DNA from: Spirochaetales bacterium
Lineage (GTDB): Bacteria > Spirochaetota > Spirochaetia > Sphaerochaetales > Sphaerochaetaceae
Reading direction: 5' to 3'
DNA: 18,804 nt
Assembly: GCA_022771185.1 (NCBI GenBank)
Contig: JALFCJ010000171.1
Span: 1 to 18,804 of the forward strand
Shown: piece after piece, positions 1 through 6,531 of the stretch
Layout: the number at the start of each line of letters is the position of its first letter
How positions within the stretch are numbered: the first letter of the stretch is position 1
The notes under the pieces: model-generated
The model's database searches: none
The model's input: only the letters and a program-made list of their open reading frames with translations
What the model was told of the DNA's origin: nothing
Position numbers and translations under genes: made by a program

Positions 1-132
1 CTTTCAGAGATTGTTCCTTCCACTCCAATACTTATCTGGAGAAATTTCCCTACTTCTCTAGAAAAAGATGCTCTATATAAAGTAATATCCGGGAATCTGG
101 AGATGCTTCGGAATGAGTTTGGAATCAAGTAA
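1..132 (+). CDS. C-terminal end of an unidentified protein (5' end outside window)
   Basis: Frame 1 is open from the first base to a TAA at 130-132 and encodes 43 residues ending in RNEFGIK. The piece (LSEIVPSTPILIWRNFPTSL and onward) carries no motif I recognise, so no function is assigned. It overlaps the start of the following acetyltransferase gene by 20 bases, an arrangement typical of genes in one transcript, which supports it being a real coding end rather than a chance open frame. The alternative is a fortuitous open frame, since 43 codons is short. Confidence 0.5.
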   Translation, partial: LSEIVPSTPILIWRNFPTSLEKDALYKVISGNLEMLRNEFGIK

Positions 133-664
133 GAGTAATTATTCTATAAGAGAATTAAAGCCAAACGATAAAGAATCTGTCCTTGCCATTTGGAGTGAGG
201 GCAGATCTTTTTTGAAAGAAATGGGAGTATCTCAATGGCAGAAGGGAGATTATCCAGGAGAAGATACCTTTCTTGATGACTTGGCAGAGAATAGAGGGAG
301 AGTTGTAGTCTCCGAATCTACAGTGGTCGCTGTCTTTGCCTTCACTCTTACTCCTGAACTCTCTTACACCACGCTCAAAGGCTCTTGGAAAACAGAAGAA
401 GGCGAGTACCTTACAATCCATAGAACAGCAGTAAAAATGGAAGAGAAAGGTAAGGGCTTAATGGGAATTATTCTTTCCTATGCCATGGAAGAAGCGGCAA
501 GAAATAATAAGAAGAGTGTAAGAATCGACACTCACAAAGACAACAAAACGATGCAGAGATCTCTGGAGAAGAACGGGTTTGAGAATATGGGTGAACTTAC
601 TCTCCTTTCAGGAAGTGAGGAGGGAGATAAGAGACTTGGTTACGAAAAGCTTGTCTATGTCTGA
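113..664 (+). CDS. GNAT family N-acetyltransferase
   Basis: A 183-residue protein of the GCN5-related fold, which moves an acetyl group from acetyl-CoA to an amine of an unknown substrate in the cytoplasm. The N-terminal strand and helix (YSIRELKPNDKESVLAIW, residues 10-27) and a GVSQWQ segment (38-43) are typical of small single-domain GNATs from anaerobes. The CoA pyrophosphate loop is seen as EEKGKGLMG at about 110-118, and motif B as NKTMQRSLEKNGF at about 144-156. Length is normal for the family. The ATG at 113 has GGAG at 99-102 with a 10-base gap and lies inside the preceding reading frame, so the two genes are probably cotranscribed. The substrate cannot be inferred from the neighbours. 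The family call is firm. Confidence 0.85.
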   Translation: MSLESSKSNYSIRELKPNDKESVLAIWSEGRSFLKEMGVSQWQKGDYPGEDTFLDDLAENRGRVVVSESTVVAVFAFTLTPELSYTTLKGSWKTEEGEYLTIHRTAVKMEEKGKGLMGIILSYAMEEAARNNKKSVRIDTHKDNKTMQRSLEKNGFENMGELTLLSGSEEGDKRLGYEKLVYV

Positions 665-756
665 TATTGACAAAAATAAACTCGTAAGAAAACTTGTCTG
701 TATTGGCTTAATGTGAGACTATTTATGTGGATTCACTTAATAGGCGGAGACCCGAG

Positions 757-2238
757 ATGCTTGATAAAAACAACCAATATGCAAAGATTAAGTTCAAGAT
801 TGACACAGAAGTTATGAGACATCTCTTTGAAGGTACACTTGTAAGAGATGCTGACAGGATTCCAATCGATATCGTTCCAAGTCATAGAGTGCCATCCAGG
901 TGCTGTATCTATAAGGAAAGAGCTGTAGTCAGGTACCGTATTATGGCCCTTGCTGGATATACATTGGAAACAGAAGATGATGAATACAGATCACTCTCTT
1001 CCTTCATGGAAGAAGCTATGGAAGAAGATAAGCCGAAGCTTCCTCTATTCACGACTATCGCAGTAGGCTGCTCATCATGTCCTAAGTCACAGTATCAGGT
1101 GTCTGATGCATGTAGAAGCTGTTTTGCTCGTCCTTGTTCAACTAACTGTCCAAAGGATGCAATCGAGTATGTAGGTGGCAAGGCACACATCAATACAGAT
1201 AAGTGTATTAAGTGTGGTAAGTGTATGGAGCGCTGTCCGTTCCATGCCATCGTCCATAACTGTGTACCATGTGAAGACTCATGTCCTGTTGGAGCTGTAA
1301 AGCAGAATGAAAATGGTATTTCTGAAATCAATTCAGATAAATGTATAGGCTGCGGACGCTGTCTCAGATCTTGCCCATTCGGAGCAATTGCAAAGAGAAG
1401 TGGTCTCATTCCTGTAGGAAAAATGCTCCATAGAGGAGAAAAGGTTGTAGGAATGATCGCTCCTGCAATCGAAGGTCAGTTTGAGGGAAGCTTGGAGCAG
1501 ATCAAGAAAGCTATGAAGGCTGTAGGTTTTACAGAAGTCGTGGAAGTTGCAGAAGGTGCAAAGATTACGGCTGAACGTGAAGCCAAGGAACTTATGGAGA
1601 AGAAAGAGAAGGGCGAAGGATATCTTGCTACATCATGCTGCCCAGCATGGTTCAGCCTTGTCGATAAGCATATCCCTGCTATCAGAGACCATATCTCCAC
1701 AACACTCTCCCCTATGGGATATACAGCTCAGCTCTGCAAAGAGAGATTCCCTGGGTATAAAGTAGTATTCATCGGTCCTTGTGTCGCTAAGCGCTATGAA
1801 GCTGCAACAAAGTATCCTGAATTAATCGATAGAGTACTTTCCTATGGAGAACTTGCGTCAATCTTTGTTGCAAAGGGCGTCAATGTTGCTGATATGCCTA
1901 AAGACTATGAAGATGATGATGTATGTAAGGCTATCGACGACTGCAGAGACTTCGCAGTATCTGGAGGAGTGGCAGAGTGTGTACTTTCCCGTGTAGACGA
2001 TAGAAGTAAGTACAAAGTCATGAGCATCAATGGTATCGACAGCAAGGTTGTAAGACAGATTAAACTTTGGCCAAAGATCCAGCCAGACGCAGACCTTGTT
2101 GAAATCATGTGCTGCTACGGTGGATGTGTAGCTGGTCCTGGTACCTTCAACTCTGTTCCAAATGCTTTGAAGATGAGAGAAGCTCAGAAGAAAGCAAGAC
2201 ACGAAGCTTGGGAAAAGAAAGAACAGAAAGAAGAATAA
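757..2238 (+). CDS. Monomeric [FeFe] hydrogenase, group B type
   Basis: This enzyme interconverts protons and H2 at a binuclear iron H-cluster, probably to discard reductant from fermentation via ferredoxin in the cytoplasm. In the 493-residue form, two Cys-rich ferredoxin stretches lie at about 119-206 (including CIKCGKCMERCP and CIGCGRCLRSCP). The three H-cluster signatures follow: TSCCPAW at 292-298, IGPCVAKRYE at 339-348 and EIMCCYGGC at 449-457. TSCCP in place of the TSCSP of well-studied enzymes is the mark of group B. There is an extra Cys pair early on (SRCC). I chose ATG 757 because GGAGA at 746-750 lies 6 bases upstream; the frame also allows GTG 727, which adds 10 residues but has no ribosome site. 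The gene stands alone: no HydE, HydF or HydG maturase and no redox partner subunit is nearby. Confidence 0.93.
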   Translation: MLDKNNQYAKIKFKIDTEVMRHLFEGTLVRDADRIPIDIVPSHRVPSRCCIYKERAVVRYRIMALAGYTLETEDDEYRSLSSFMEEAMEEDKPKLPLFTTIAVGCSSCPKSQYQVSDACRSCFARPCSTNCPKDAIEYVGGKAHINTDKCIKCGKCMERCPFHAIVHNCVPCEDSCPVGAVKQNENGISEINSDKCIGCGRCLRSCPFGAIAKRSGLIPVGKMLHRGEKVVGMIAPAIEGQFEGSLEQIKKAMKAVGFTEVVEVAEGAKITAEREAKELMEKKEKGEGYLATSCCPAWFSLVDKHIPAIRDHISTTLSPMGYTAQLCKERFPGYKVVFIGPCVAKRYEAATKYPELIDRVLSYGELASIFVAKGVNVADMPKDYEDDDVCKAIDDCRDFAVSGGVAECVLSRVDDRSKYKVMSINGIDSKVVRQIKLWPKIQPDADLVEIMCCYGGCVAGPGTFNSVPNALKMREAQKKARHEAWEKKEQKEE

Positions 2239-2242
2239 GAGC

Positions 2243-2274
2243 GGGGCAGGTGAGGAACCTGCCCTATTATAATT
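2243..2274 (+). terminator. Intrinsic terminator of the hydrogenase gene
   Basis: A perfect 8-bp stem (GGGCAGGT at 2244-2251 and ACCTGCCC at 2257-2264) encloses a five-base loop, begins 5 bases after the hydrogenase stop codon, and is followed by the A/T-rich run ATTATAATT. The U tract is imperfect, but position and stem strength make termination likely. Confidence 0.75.
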
Positions 2275-2338
2275 AGCCTTTAATGCTTCTATAGTTTCTT
2301 GTATCGGTTGCTATAAGTTTTAAGTATGATGTCATTCT
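2273..2338 (-). pseudogene. Relic of a metallophosphoesterase 3' end (partial duplicate)
   Basis: Positions 2275-2338 match 2503-2566, inside the 3' end of the intact metallophosphoesterase gene, at 58 of 64 bases by eye. Read on the minus strand the relic gives RMTSYLKLIATDTRNYRSIKG then TAA, against RMTSYLNLIAYDTRDYRSVEGSL in the intact protein. The differences respect the reading frame and a stop is kept. Homology ends abruptly upstream, where the frame meets a TAA three codons before the match, so only about 21 codons survive. It is either a leftover of an old gene duplication or of a recombination at this gene's end. Confidence 0.75.
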
Positions 2339-2375
2339 ATGGAATTAGATGAGATAATGATGGAGTATTTTGAGC

Positions 2376-2429
2376 TAAAAGTTTGGATTGATTGAAAAAG
2401 TAGGGATTGCCCCCAAAAAGTTGGGATTG
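2376..2429 (+). repeat. Three ~20-bp tandem repeats (iteron-like)
   Basis: Three related 15-mers follow one another with periods of 19 and 20 bases: TAAAAGTTTGGATTG (2376-2390), AAAAAGTAGGGATTG (2395-2409) and AAAAAGTTGGGATTG (2415-2429). The last two differ at one base. A second pair, TACCGAA at 2449-2455 and 2472-2478, lies just downstream. The block sits between the gene relic and the intact metallophosphoesterase gene. Function is unknown; no replication gene is nearby, so origin iterons are unlikely. Confidence 0.6.
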
Positions 2430-2494
2430 AAAGGCTCAAACCCAACATTACCGAACTATTTGCAAATAAGGTACCGAAGTTTTTTAAGTTTCTA

Positions 2495-3643
2495 TCATAA
2501 TGAGCCTTCAACGCTTCTATAGTCTCTTGTATCGTATGCTATAAGATTTAAGTATGATGTCATTCTGTAGCTTTCGTCCCATAGAGCCAGGGCATCTTTA
2601 TTGTAGTCATCGACTTTACCTCTGAAATATTCTCTGTTGAGAACTGTTGCTACTTCTGTCATTTTGTCTTTGTTTTCACTTTCGATATTATTTGTGAATT
2701 TATATTGAGTGGATGAATCGAAAACAAACTGAGCTTCATCCACGAGGTCCTTGTTTCCGATCTCTTTAGTGAAGTAGGAGTATCTTCCGTTATCATCGAT
2801 TTCTATGACGCCGTACTGTAGAGGCCAGTCAGAGAAAGACTCTTGGGCTATCTCAGTTATTCCACTCTCTTTTGTTATGTGCTGGATATGTAGGTGCCCA
2901 GAGAGGTTAAGCTTTACTCCCCATTTTTTCAGAATGTCTACAACCTTATTGCTGTTGTTAATCTGGTAACCGAATGTGTATCTAGGGTTATGGACAAAAA
3001 GATTCTGGTGGGTCGCAGTGATGACTTTCTTTTCTTTAATATTTGCAACTCTCAGTGCGTTCTCTATCCACGTGAGGGTCTTGCTTCTTACGCTTCCTCC
3101 ACTGCCGTTGTTGCTGTCTATGCACATAATCCAAAGGTCGTCAGAGACTTCAGCCATATATGAATTGGATGCAGGATCTTTGGAGACGGCTTCGCCATAT
3201 CCAAAGTCCATCCATAACCCTTCCGCTTCCATTGCCGTTATGCCCTCTGTCTCTACGACTTTATCTTTATATAAGGCATATGGCGTAGCATTTCCTGTGT
3301 CATGGTTTCCCATTAATACGAATACTTTTATTCCATTCTTCTCCAAGATAGAGAGTTTTTCTCTAAGCTCCTCATGACTCTTCTTTTCGCCGTTGTATGT
3401 CAAATCTCCAGTAACGACTACAGCATCAGGAGAGATTTCCAGCATCTCTGAAACAAACTCATCCATTACTTTATCCATAATGTGAGTAGCCTTGCCGTCT
3501 CCTATCAGCGTAAGGTTTCTCAGTCTATCGTAGTCATATAAAGAAGGAGATAGGTAGTGTATATCTGATATCTGGACAATTGTTGTTGCATAGATAGAAG
3601 CAACGATTAAGACAAAAGCAATGAGAGAAAAAAGACGTTTCAT
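2495..3643 (-). CDS. Secreted calcineurin-like metallophosphoesterase
   Basis: A 382-residue hydrolase of phosphoester bonds using a two-metal site. Residues 1-19 form a signal peptide (MKRLFSLIAFVLIVASIYA) with a likely signal peptidase I cut after YA, so the enzyme should act in the periplasm or outside. The family motifs appear in order: DIH at 27-29, GDLTYN at 79-84, GNHD at 112-115, a lone His at 212 (THQN) and GHLH at 249-252. All expected metal ligands are present. The C-terminal 90 residues are an extra segment without known motifs. The ATG at 3643 has no ribosome-binding site but has a promoter whose -10 box ends 6 bases before it. A shortened copy of its 3' end lies at 2273-2338. 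The substrate is unknown; family members act on nucleotides, cyclic nucleotides or phospholipids. Confidence 0.88.
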   Translation of the reverse strand: MKRLFSLIAFVLIVASIYATTIVQISDIHYLSPSLYDYDRLRNLTLIGDGKATHIMDKVMDEFVSEMLEISPDAVVVTGDLTYNGEKKSHEELREKLSILEKNGIKVFVLMGNHDTGNATPYALYKDKVVETEGITAMEAEGLWMDFGYGEAVSKDPASNSYMAEVSDDLWIMCIDSNNGSGGSVRSKTLTWIENALRVANIKEKKVITATHQNLFVHNPRYTFGYQINNSNKVVDILKKWGVKLNLSGHLHIQHITKESGITEIAQESFSDWPLQYGVIEIDDNGRYSYFTKEIGNKDLVDEAQFVFDSSTQYKFTNNIESENKDKMTEVATVLNREYFRGKVDDYNKDALALWDESYRMTSYLNLIAYDTRDYRSVEGSL

Positions 3644-3678
3644 TAATCAATGATACGAGTTTTCTTTTTTCGATTCAC
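3644..3678 (-). promoter_or_regulatory. Predicted leaderless promoter of the metallophosphoesterase gene
   Basis: On the minus strand a -35-like GTGAAT (3673-3678) is followed after 17 bases by TATCAT (3650-3655, five of six matches to TATAAT). Six bases then separate the -10 box from the ATG, so transcription should begin at or next to the start codon. The absence of a ribosome-binding site agrees with this. Confidence 0.5.
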
Positions 3679-3721
3679 TGCTTTGAAGCAAAAGCTTTTA
3701 TTTTTCTTCAAGGTTTCAGTG
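3676..3721. repeat. Long imperfect inverted repeat in a divergent gene spacer
   Basis: CACTG plus CTTTGAAG (3676-3688) is mirrored by CTTCAAGG (3706-3713) and CAGTG (3717-3721), with a three-base bulge TTT and a central palindrome AAAAGCTTTT (3690-3699). It overlaps the -35 region of the metallophosphoesterase promoter and lies about 45 bases upstream of the ATPase promoter, so an operator shared by the divergent genes is plausible. It has no U tract and does not look like a terminator. Confidence 0.45.
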
Positions 3722-3766
3722 CTTATTAATGCCCATTTTTTGGGGGGAGGGGTATGAATTAATTTA

Positions 3767-3801
3767 TTGACCATTAAATTAATGACTATTAAAATAATTA
3801 T
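3767..3801 (+). promoter_or_regulatory. Predicted leaderless promoter of the ATPase gene
   Basis: TTGACC (3767-3772), a 17-base spacer and TAAAAT (3790-3795) form a good vegetative promoter. Exactly 6 bases lie between the -10 box and the ATG at 3802, so the start codon should be at +1. No Shine-Dalgarno sequence precedes this ATG. Confidence 0.6.
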
Positions 3802-5118
3802 ATGAAAAGATTCTATGGTAGAGAGAAAGAATTAAGCACACTAAAAAGAATCGAAAAGCAATCAGAAAGCAGTGCTACATTTACTGTCCTTATGGGGAGA
3901 CGAAGGGTAGGAAAGACAGAGCTTACAAAAAAAATAATGGATAATAGCGAGCATTCCTGCTATCTCTTTACCAGTAAGGTTGCTGAGCCTTTGTTAGCTC
4001 TTTCTTGGCAGGAAGATATCTTTAATAACCTGGGATTAAGGATCCCTGGAAAGATTGATAATCTAAAAGACTTGTTTAAAGAGTTGTTTATCTATTCTGA
4101 AGAGAATCATTTTACTCTTGTTATCGATGAGTTTCAGGAAATTGAAAAAATAAACAAAACATTCTTCTCGGAGTTTCAGAATCTATGGGATACATATAAA
4201 AATAAATCAAAGATGAATCTGATTGTATGTGGCTCTGTCTACTCTCTAATGGTCAAGATCTTTGAAAACGCTAAAGAGCCTCTGTTTAGTAGGTGCAATT
4301 TAAAGATGACTCTTAAGCCGCTCCCTCCTTCTGTCATAAAGGAGATTCTTTCTGATTACTATCCAAAATACACTAATGAAGATTTACTTTGTCTATATAT
4401 GCTGACAGGAGGAGTGCCGAGATATATATCTCTCTTAATGGATGGCGGAGTATACACAAAAGACGAGATGATAGAATTTGCTGTATCTCCTTACTCTCCT
4501 TTCCTTACAGATGCAAAAGATATTTTGATATCAGAGATAGGAAATGATTACTCCATCTATTTCTCTATTCTTATGCTTATTGCAGATGGATATACTACAC
4601 AAAGTGAGATTGATAGTGTGGTAGGGAAAAACACTGGTTCCTATATAGAAAAACTGGAGTCAGTATTTAAACTCATCAAGAAAAACAAGCCGTTATTTGC
4701 TCCTGAGAACAGCAGGAAGACCCATTATGAGATTGATGACCAATATATAAAGTTCTACTTTAGGTTTATATACTCCAATCAAGTCCTTATAGAGTTGGAA
4801 CAATACGATAGGTTAGAGGAAAAAGTAAAGAGAGATTATGAAACATATACCGGTAAAATTCTTGAAAGATACTTCTTTGAGTCAATGAAAGAAAAGGGTG
4901 GTTTTACACTTCTCGGTTCCTACTATGATAGAAAGGGTGAAAATGAAATAGATCTCATATCTTTGGATTCTTTTGATAAGACATGCCACATCTATGAGAT
5001 TAAAAGAAACAAAGAGAAATATAACGAAGAGAAGCTAGCGAAGAAGGCAGAAAAATTCTCAGAAAATATTCCTGGGTATAAGATAGATTTGATAGGTCTA
5101 AGCATCTCTGATATGTAA
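3802..5118 (+). CDS. AAA ATPase with DUF234-type C-terminal domain
   Basis: A 438-residue cytoplasmic protein of the archaeal-type ATPase family (ATPase_2 plus DUF234), usually found as single genes of unknown role and sometimes linked to mobile DNA. The Walker A loop is MGRRRVGKTE (31-40), Walker B is TLVIDEFQE (105-113) and a sensor-1-like strand is IVCGS (141-145). TGGVPRY (202-208) is typical of the family. The C-terminal domain contains GENEIDLI (379-386) followed by IYEIKR (397-402), that is Asp384 and Glu399-x-Lys401, the arrangement of a PD-(D/E)XK nuclease core. A nuclease role is therefore an inference. Length is normal for the family and the frame is intact. The MATE gene follows 69 bases later with its own promoter, so no operon is implied. 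Confidence 0.85.
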   Translation: MKRFYGREKELSTLKRIEKQSESSATFTVLMGRRRVGKTELTKKIMDNSEHSCYLFTSKVAEPLLALSWQEDIFNNLGLRIPGKIDNLKDLFKELFIYSEENHFTLVIDEFQEIEKINKTFFSEFQNLWDTYKNKSKMNLIVCGSVYSLMVKIFENAKEPLFSRCNLKMTLKPLPPSVIKEILSDYYPKYTNEDLLCLYMLTGGVPRYISLLMDGGVYTKDEMIEFAVSPYSPFLTDAKDILISEIGNDYSIYFSILMLIADGYTTQSEIDSVVGKNTGSYIEKLESVFKLIKKNKPLFAPENSRKTHYEIDDQYIKFYFRFIYSNQVLIELEQYDRLEEKVKRDYETYTGKILERYFFESMKEKGGFTLLGSYYDRKGENEIDLISLDSFDKTCHIYEIKRNKEKYNEEKLAKKAEKFSENIPGYKIDLIGLSISDM

Positions 5119-5152
5119 GCCTTTTTGTTTCTTAAATGTGGCTCTATTGTTA

Positions 5153-5187
5153 TTGTTAAGAAGCCTCCTGAATACTAGACTGATAGT
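5153..5187 (+). promoter_or_regulatory. Predicted leaderless promoter of the MATE gene
   Basis: TTGTTA (5153-5158), a 17-base spacer and TAGACT (5176-5181) precede the ATG at 5188 by 6 bases. The -10 box matches the consensus at four of six positions, so taken alone this is weak. Its geometry equals that of the promoter at 3767-3801, and the gene lacks a ribosome-binding site. Confidence 0.4.
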
Positions 5188-6531
5188 ATGATAGATATGA
5201 CTGAAGGGAGGCCCTTGAGGCACCTTGTTAAATATGCTGTTCCTTTGTTATTAGGAAACTTGATGCAGCTGATGTATAACGCTGTAGACTCTATTATCGC
5301 AGGTCGTTTCATCGGAGAGTCTGCACTGGCTGCAGAGGGTATAGCAGAGCCTGTTATGAATATGATCATACTCCTGATCTCTGGAATTACTATAGGTTCG
5401 GGGGTATTGATGAGCGAAGCCTATGGCGCCAAAGATATGGATAGAGTGAGAAAGCTAAATGCCACCACCCTGATCCTTGGGCTTATTGCTGGAAGTATAG
5501 TGGGCTTACTTGGCTTCTTTCTCTCCCGTTATATCCTCATTCTCATGGATACTCCATCTTCCATCCTCGATAAAACTACATGGTATCTCTCAATTACATT
5601 CCTTGGAGTTCCCTTTGTCTTTGTATTCAACGCACTCTCTGCGGGGCTTAAGAGTGTTGGAGACAGTAAGACACCACTAATGTTTCTTGCTTTCTCTTCT
5701 ATATTGAATGCTGTCTTGGACTTGATATTCCTTGGTTTATTGGGATTTGGAATCATATGCTCAGCAACAACAACAGTAGTTGCTGAGATAGTCTCAGCTT
5801 TTCTTGCCCTTTGGTGGACAGGAACAAGGAACAAAGAGATATTCCCTCGTCTCGATGATCTTAGAATAAAGAAAGATAGTGTTCTGAGTATTGTAAAATA
5901 TGGTGGTCCTACAGCCCTTCAGCAGATGGTGCAGCCACTAGGGAAACTATTTATCCAAGGGGCAGTAAACTCTTTGGGAGTAGCCTCTATTGCTGCCTTT
6001 AATGCTGCTGCCAGAGTCGACTCCTTCGCTCTTATTCCTGAGCAGGGAATAGCAGCCGCTGAAGCAACATATATTGCCCAGAACAGGGGAGCCGGAAAAA
6101 AAGAGAGAGTTATGAAGGGCTTCTGGTCAGGAGTAGTGTTGGAGCTTAGTTATGCATTATTTATCGGCGTTGTAGTATTCTTTCTTAAAGACGGTATAGT
6201 CTCTCTTTTTATCGACGGAGAGAGTGCAAAAACTGTCATAGAAAGGGGAGCCAGCTACTTGGGTGTGATGGCATTCCTCTACGGCCTACCTTCCATGACT
6301 AACTTGGTACAAGGCTTTTTCAGAGGAAACGGCAAGATGTATACTACAATAGTGGGTACCACAGTCCAGATTACTGTACGCACTATCTTTACATTTATCC
6401 TTACTCCAAAACTGGGAATAATCGGAATAGCTTATGCTTCTGGATTAGGATGGGCCATGATGCTGGCATGGGAGATCCCATATCTATTCATCACAGCCCA
6501 CAAAAGAGGATATAAAATCAGAGGTATGTGA
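5188..6531 (+). CDS. MATE family efflux transporter
   Basis: A 447-residue inner-membrane antiporter of the multidrug and toxin extrusion family, which exports drugs or metabolites in exchange for Na+ or H+. The start (TEGRPLRHLVKYAVPLLLGNL) is the classic MATE N-terminus, and the first helix ends in MYNAVDSIIAGRFIG (30-44). About 12 hydrophobic helices fall into two similar halves; the second begins near YGGPTALQQMVQPLGKLF. Length is normal. I chose ATG 5188 because a promoter is spaced to place +1 there; ATG 5197 is the alternative and removes three residues. The 3' end overlaps the convergent cellobiose phosphorylase gene by 14 bases (6518-6531). The substrate is unknown. Confidence 0.9.
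   Translation: MIDMTEGRPLRHLVKYAVPLLLGNLMQLMYNAVDSIIAGRFIGESALAAEGIAEPVMNMIILLISGITIGSGVLMSEAYGAKDMDRVRKLNATTLILGLIAGSIVGLLGFFLSRYILILMDTPSSILDKTTWYLSITFLGVPFVFVFNALSAGLKSVGDSKTPLMFLAFSSILNAVLDLIFLGLLGFGIICSATTTVVAEIVSAFLALWWTGTRNKEIFPRLDDLRIKKDSVLSIVKYGGPTALQQMVQPLGKLFIQGAVNSLGVASIAAFNAAARVDSFALIPEQGIAAAEATYIAQNRGAGKKERVMKGFWSGVVLELSYALFIGVVVFFLKDGIVSLFIDGESAKTVIERGASYLGVMAFLYGLPSMTNLVQGFFRGNGKMYTTIVGTTVQITVRTIFTFILTPKLGIIGIAYASGLGWAMMLAWEIPYLFITAHKRGYKIRGM

Noticed and set aside
667..722. TTGACA at 667-672 as a promoter for the hydrogenase gene
   Set aside because: No acceptable -10 box lies 16-18 bases downstream (AAACTT region), and pairing TTGTCT with GACTAT is too weak to report.
1095..1409. 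A 104-codon frame antisense to the hydrogenase
   Set aside because: It is the antisense shadow of the Cys-rich ferredoxin domain and has no initiation signal.
2395..2429. Short CRISPR array
   Set aside because: GGGATTGAAAG resembles some CRISPR repeat ends, but the period is only 20 bases with no spacers and no cas genes.
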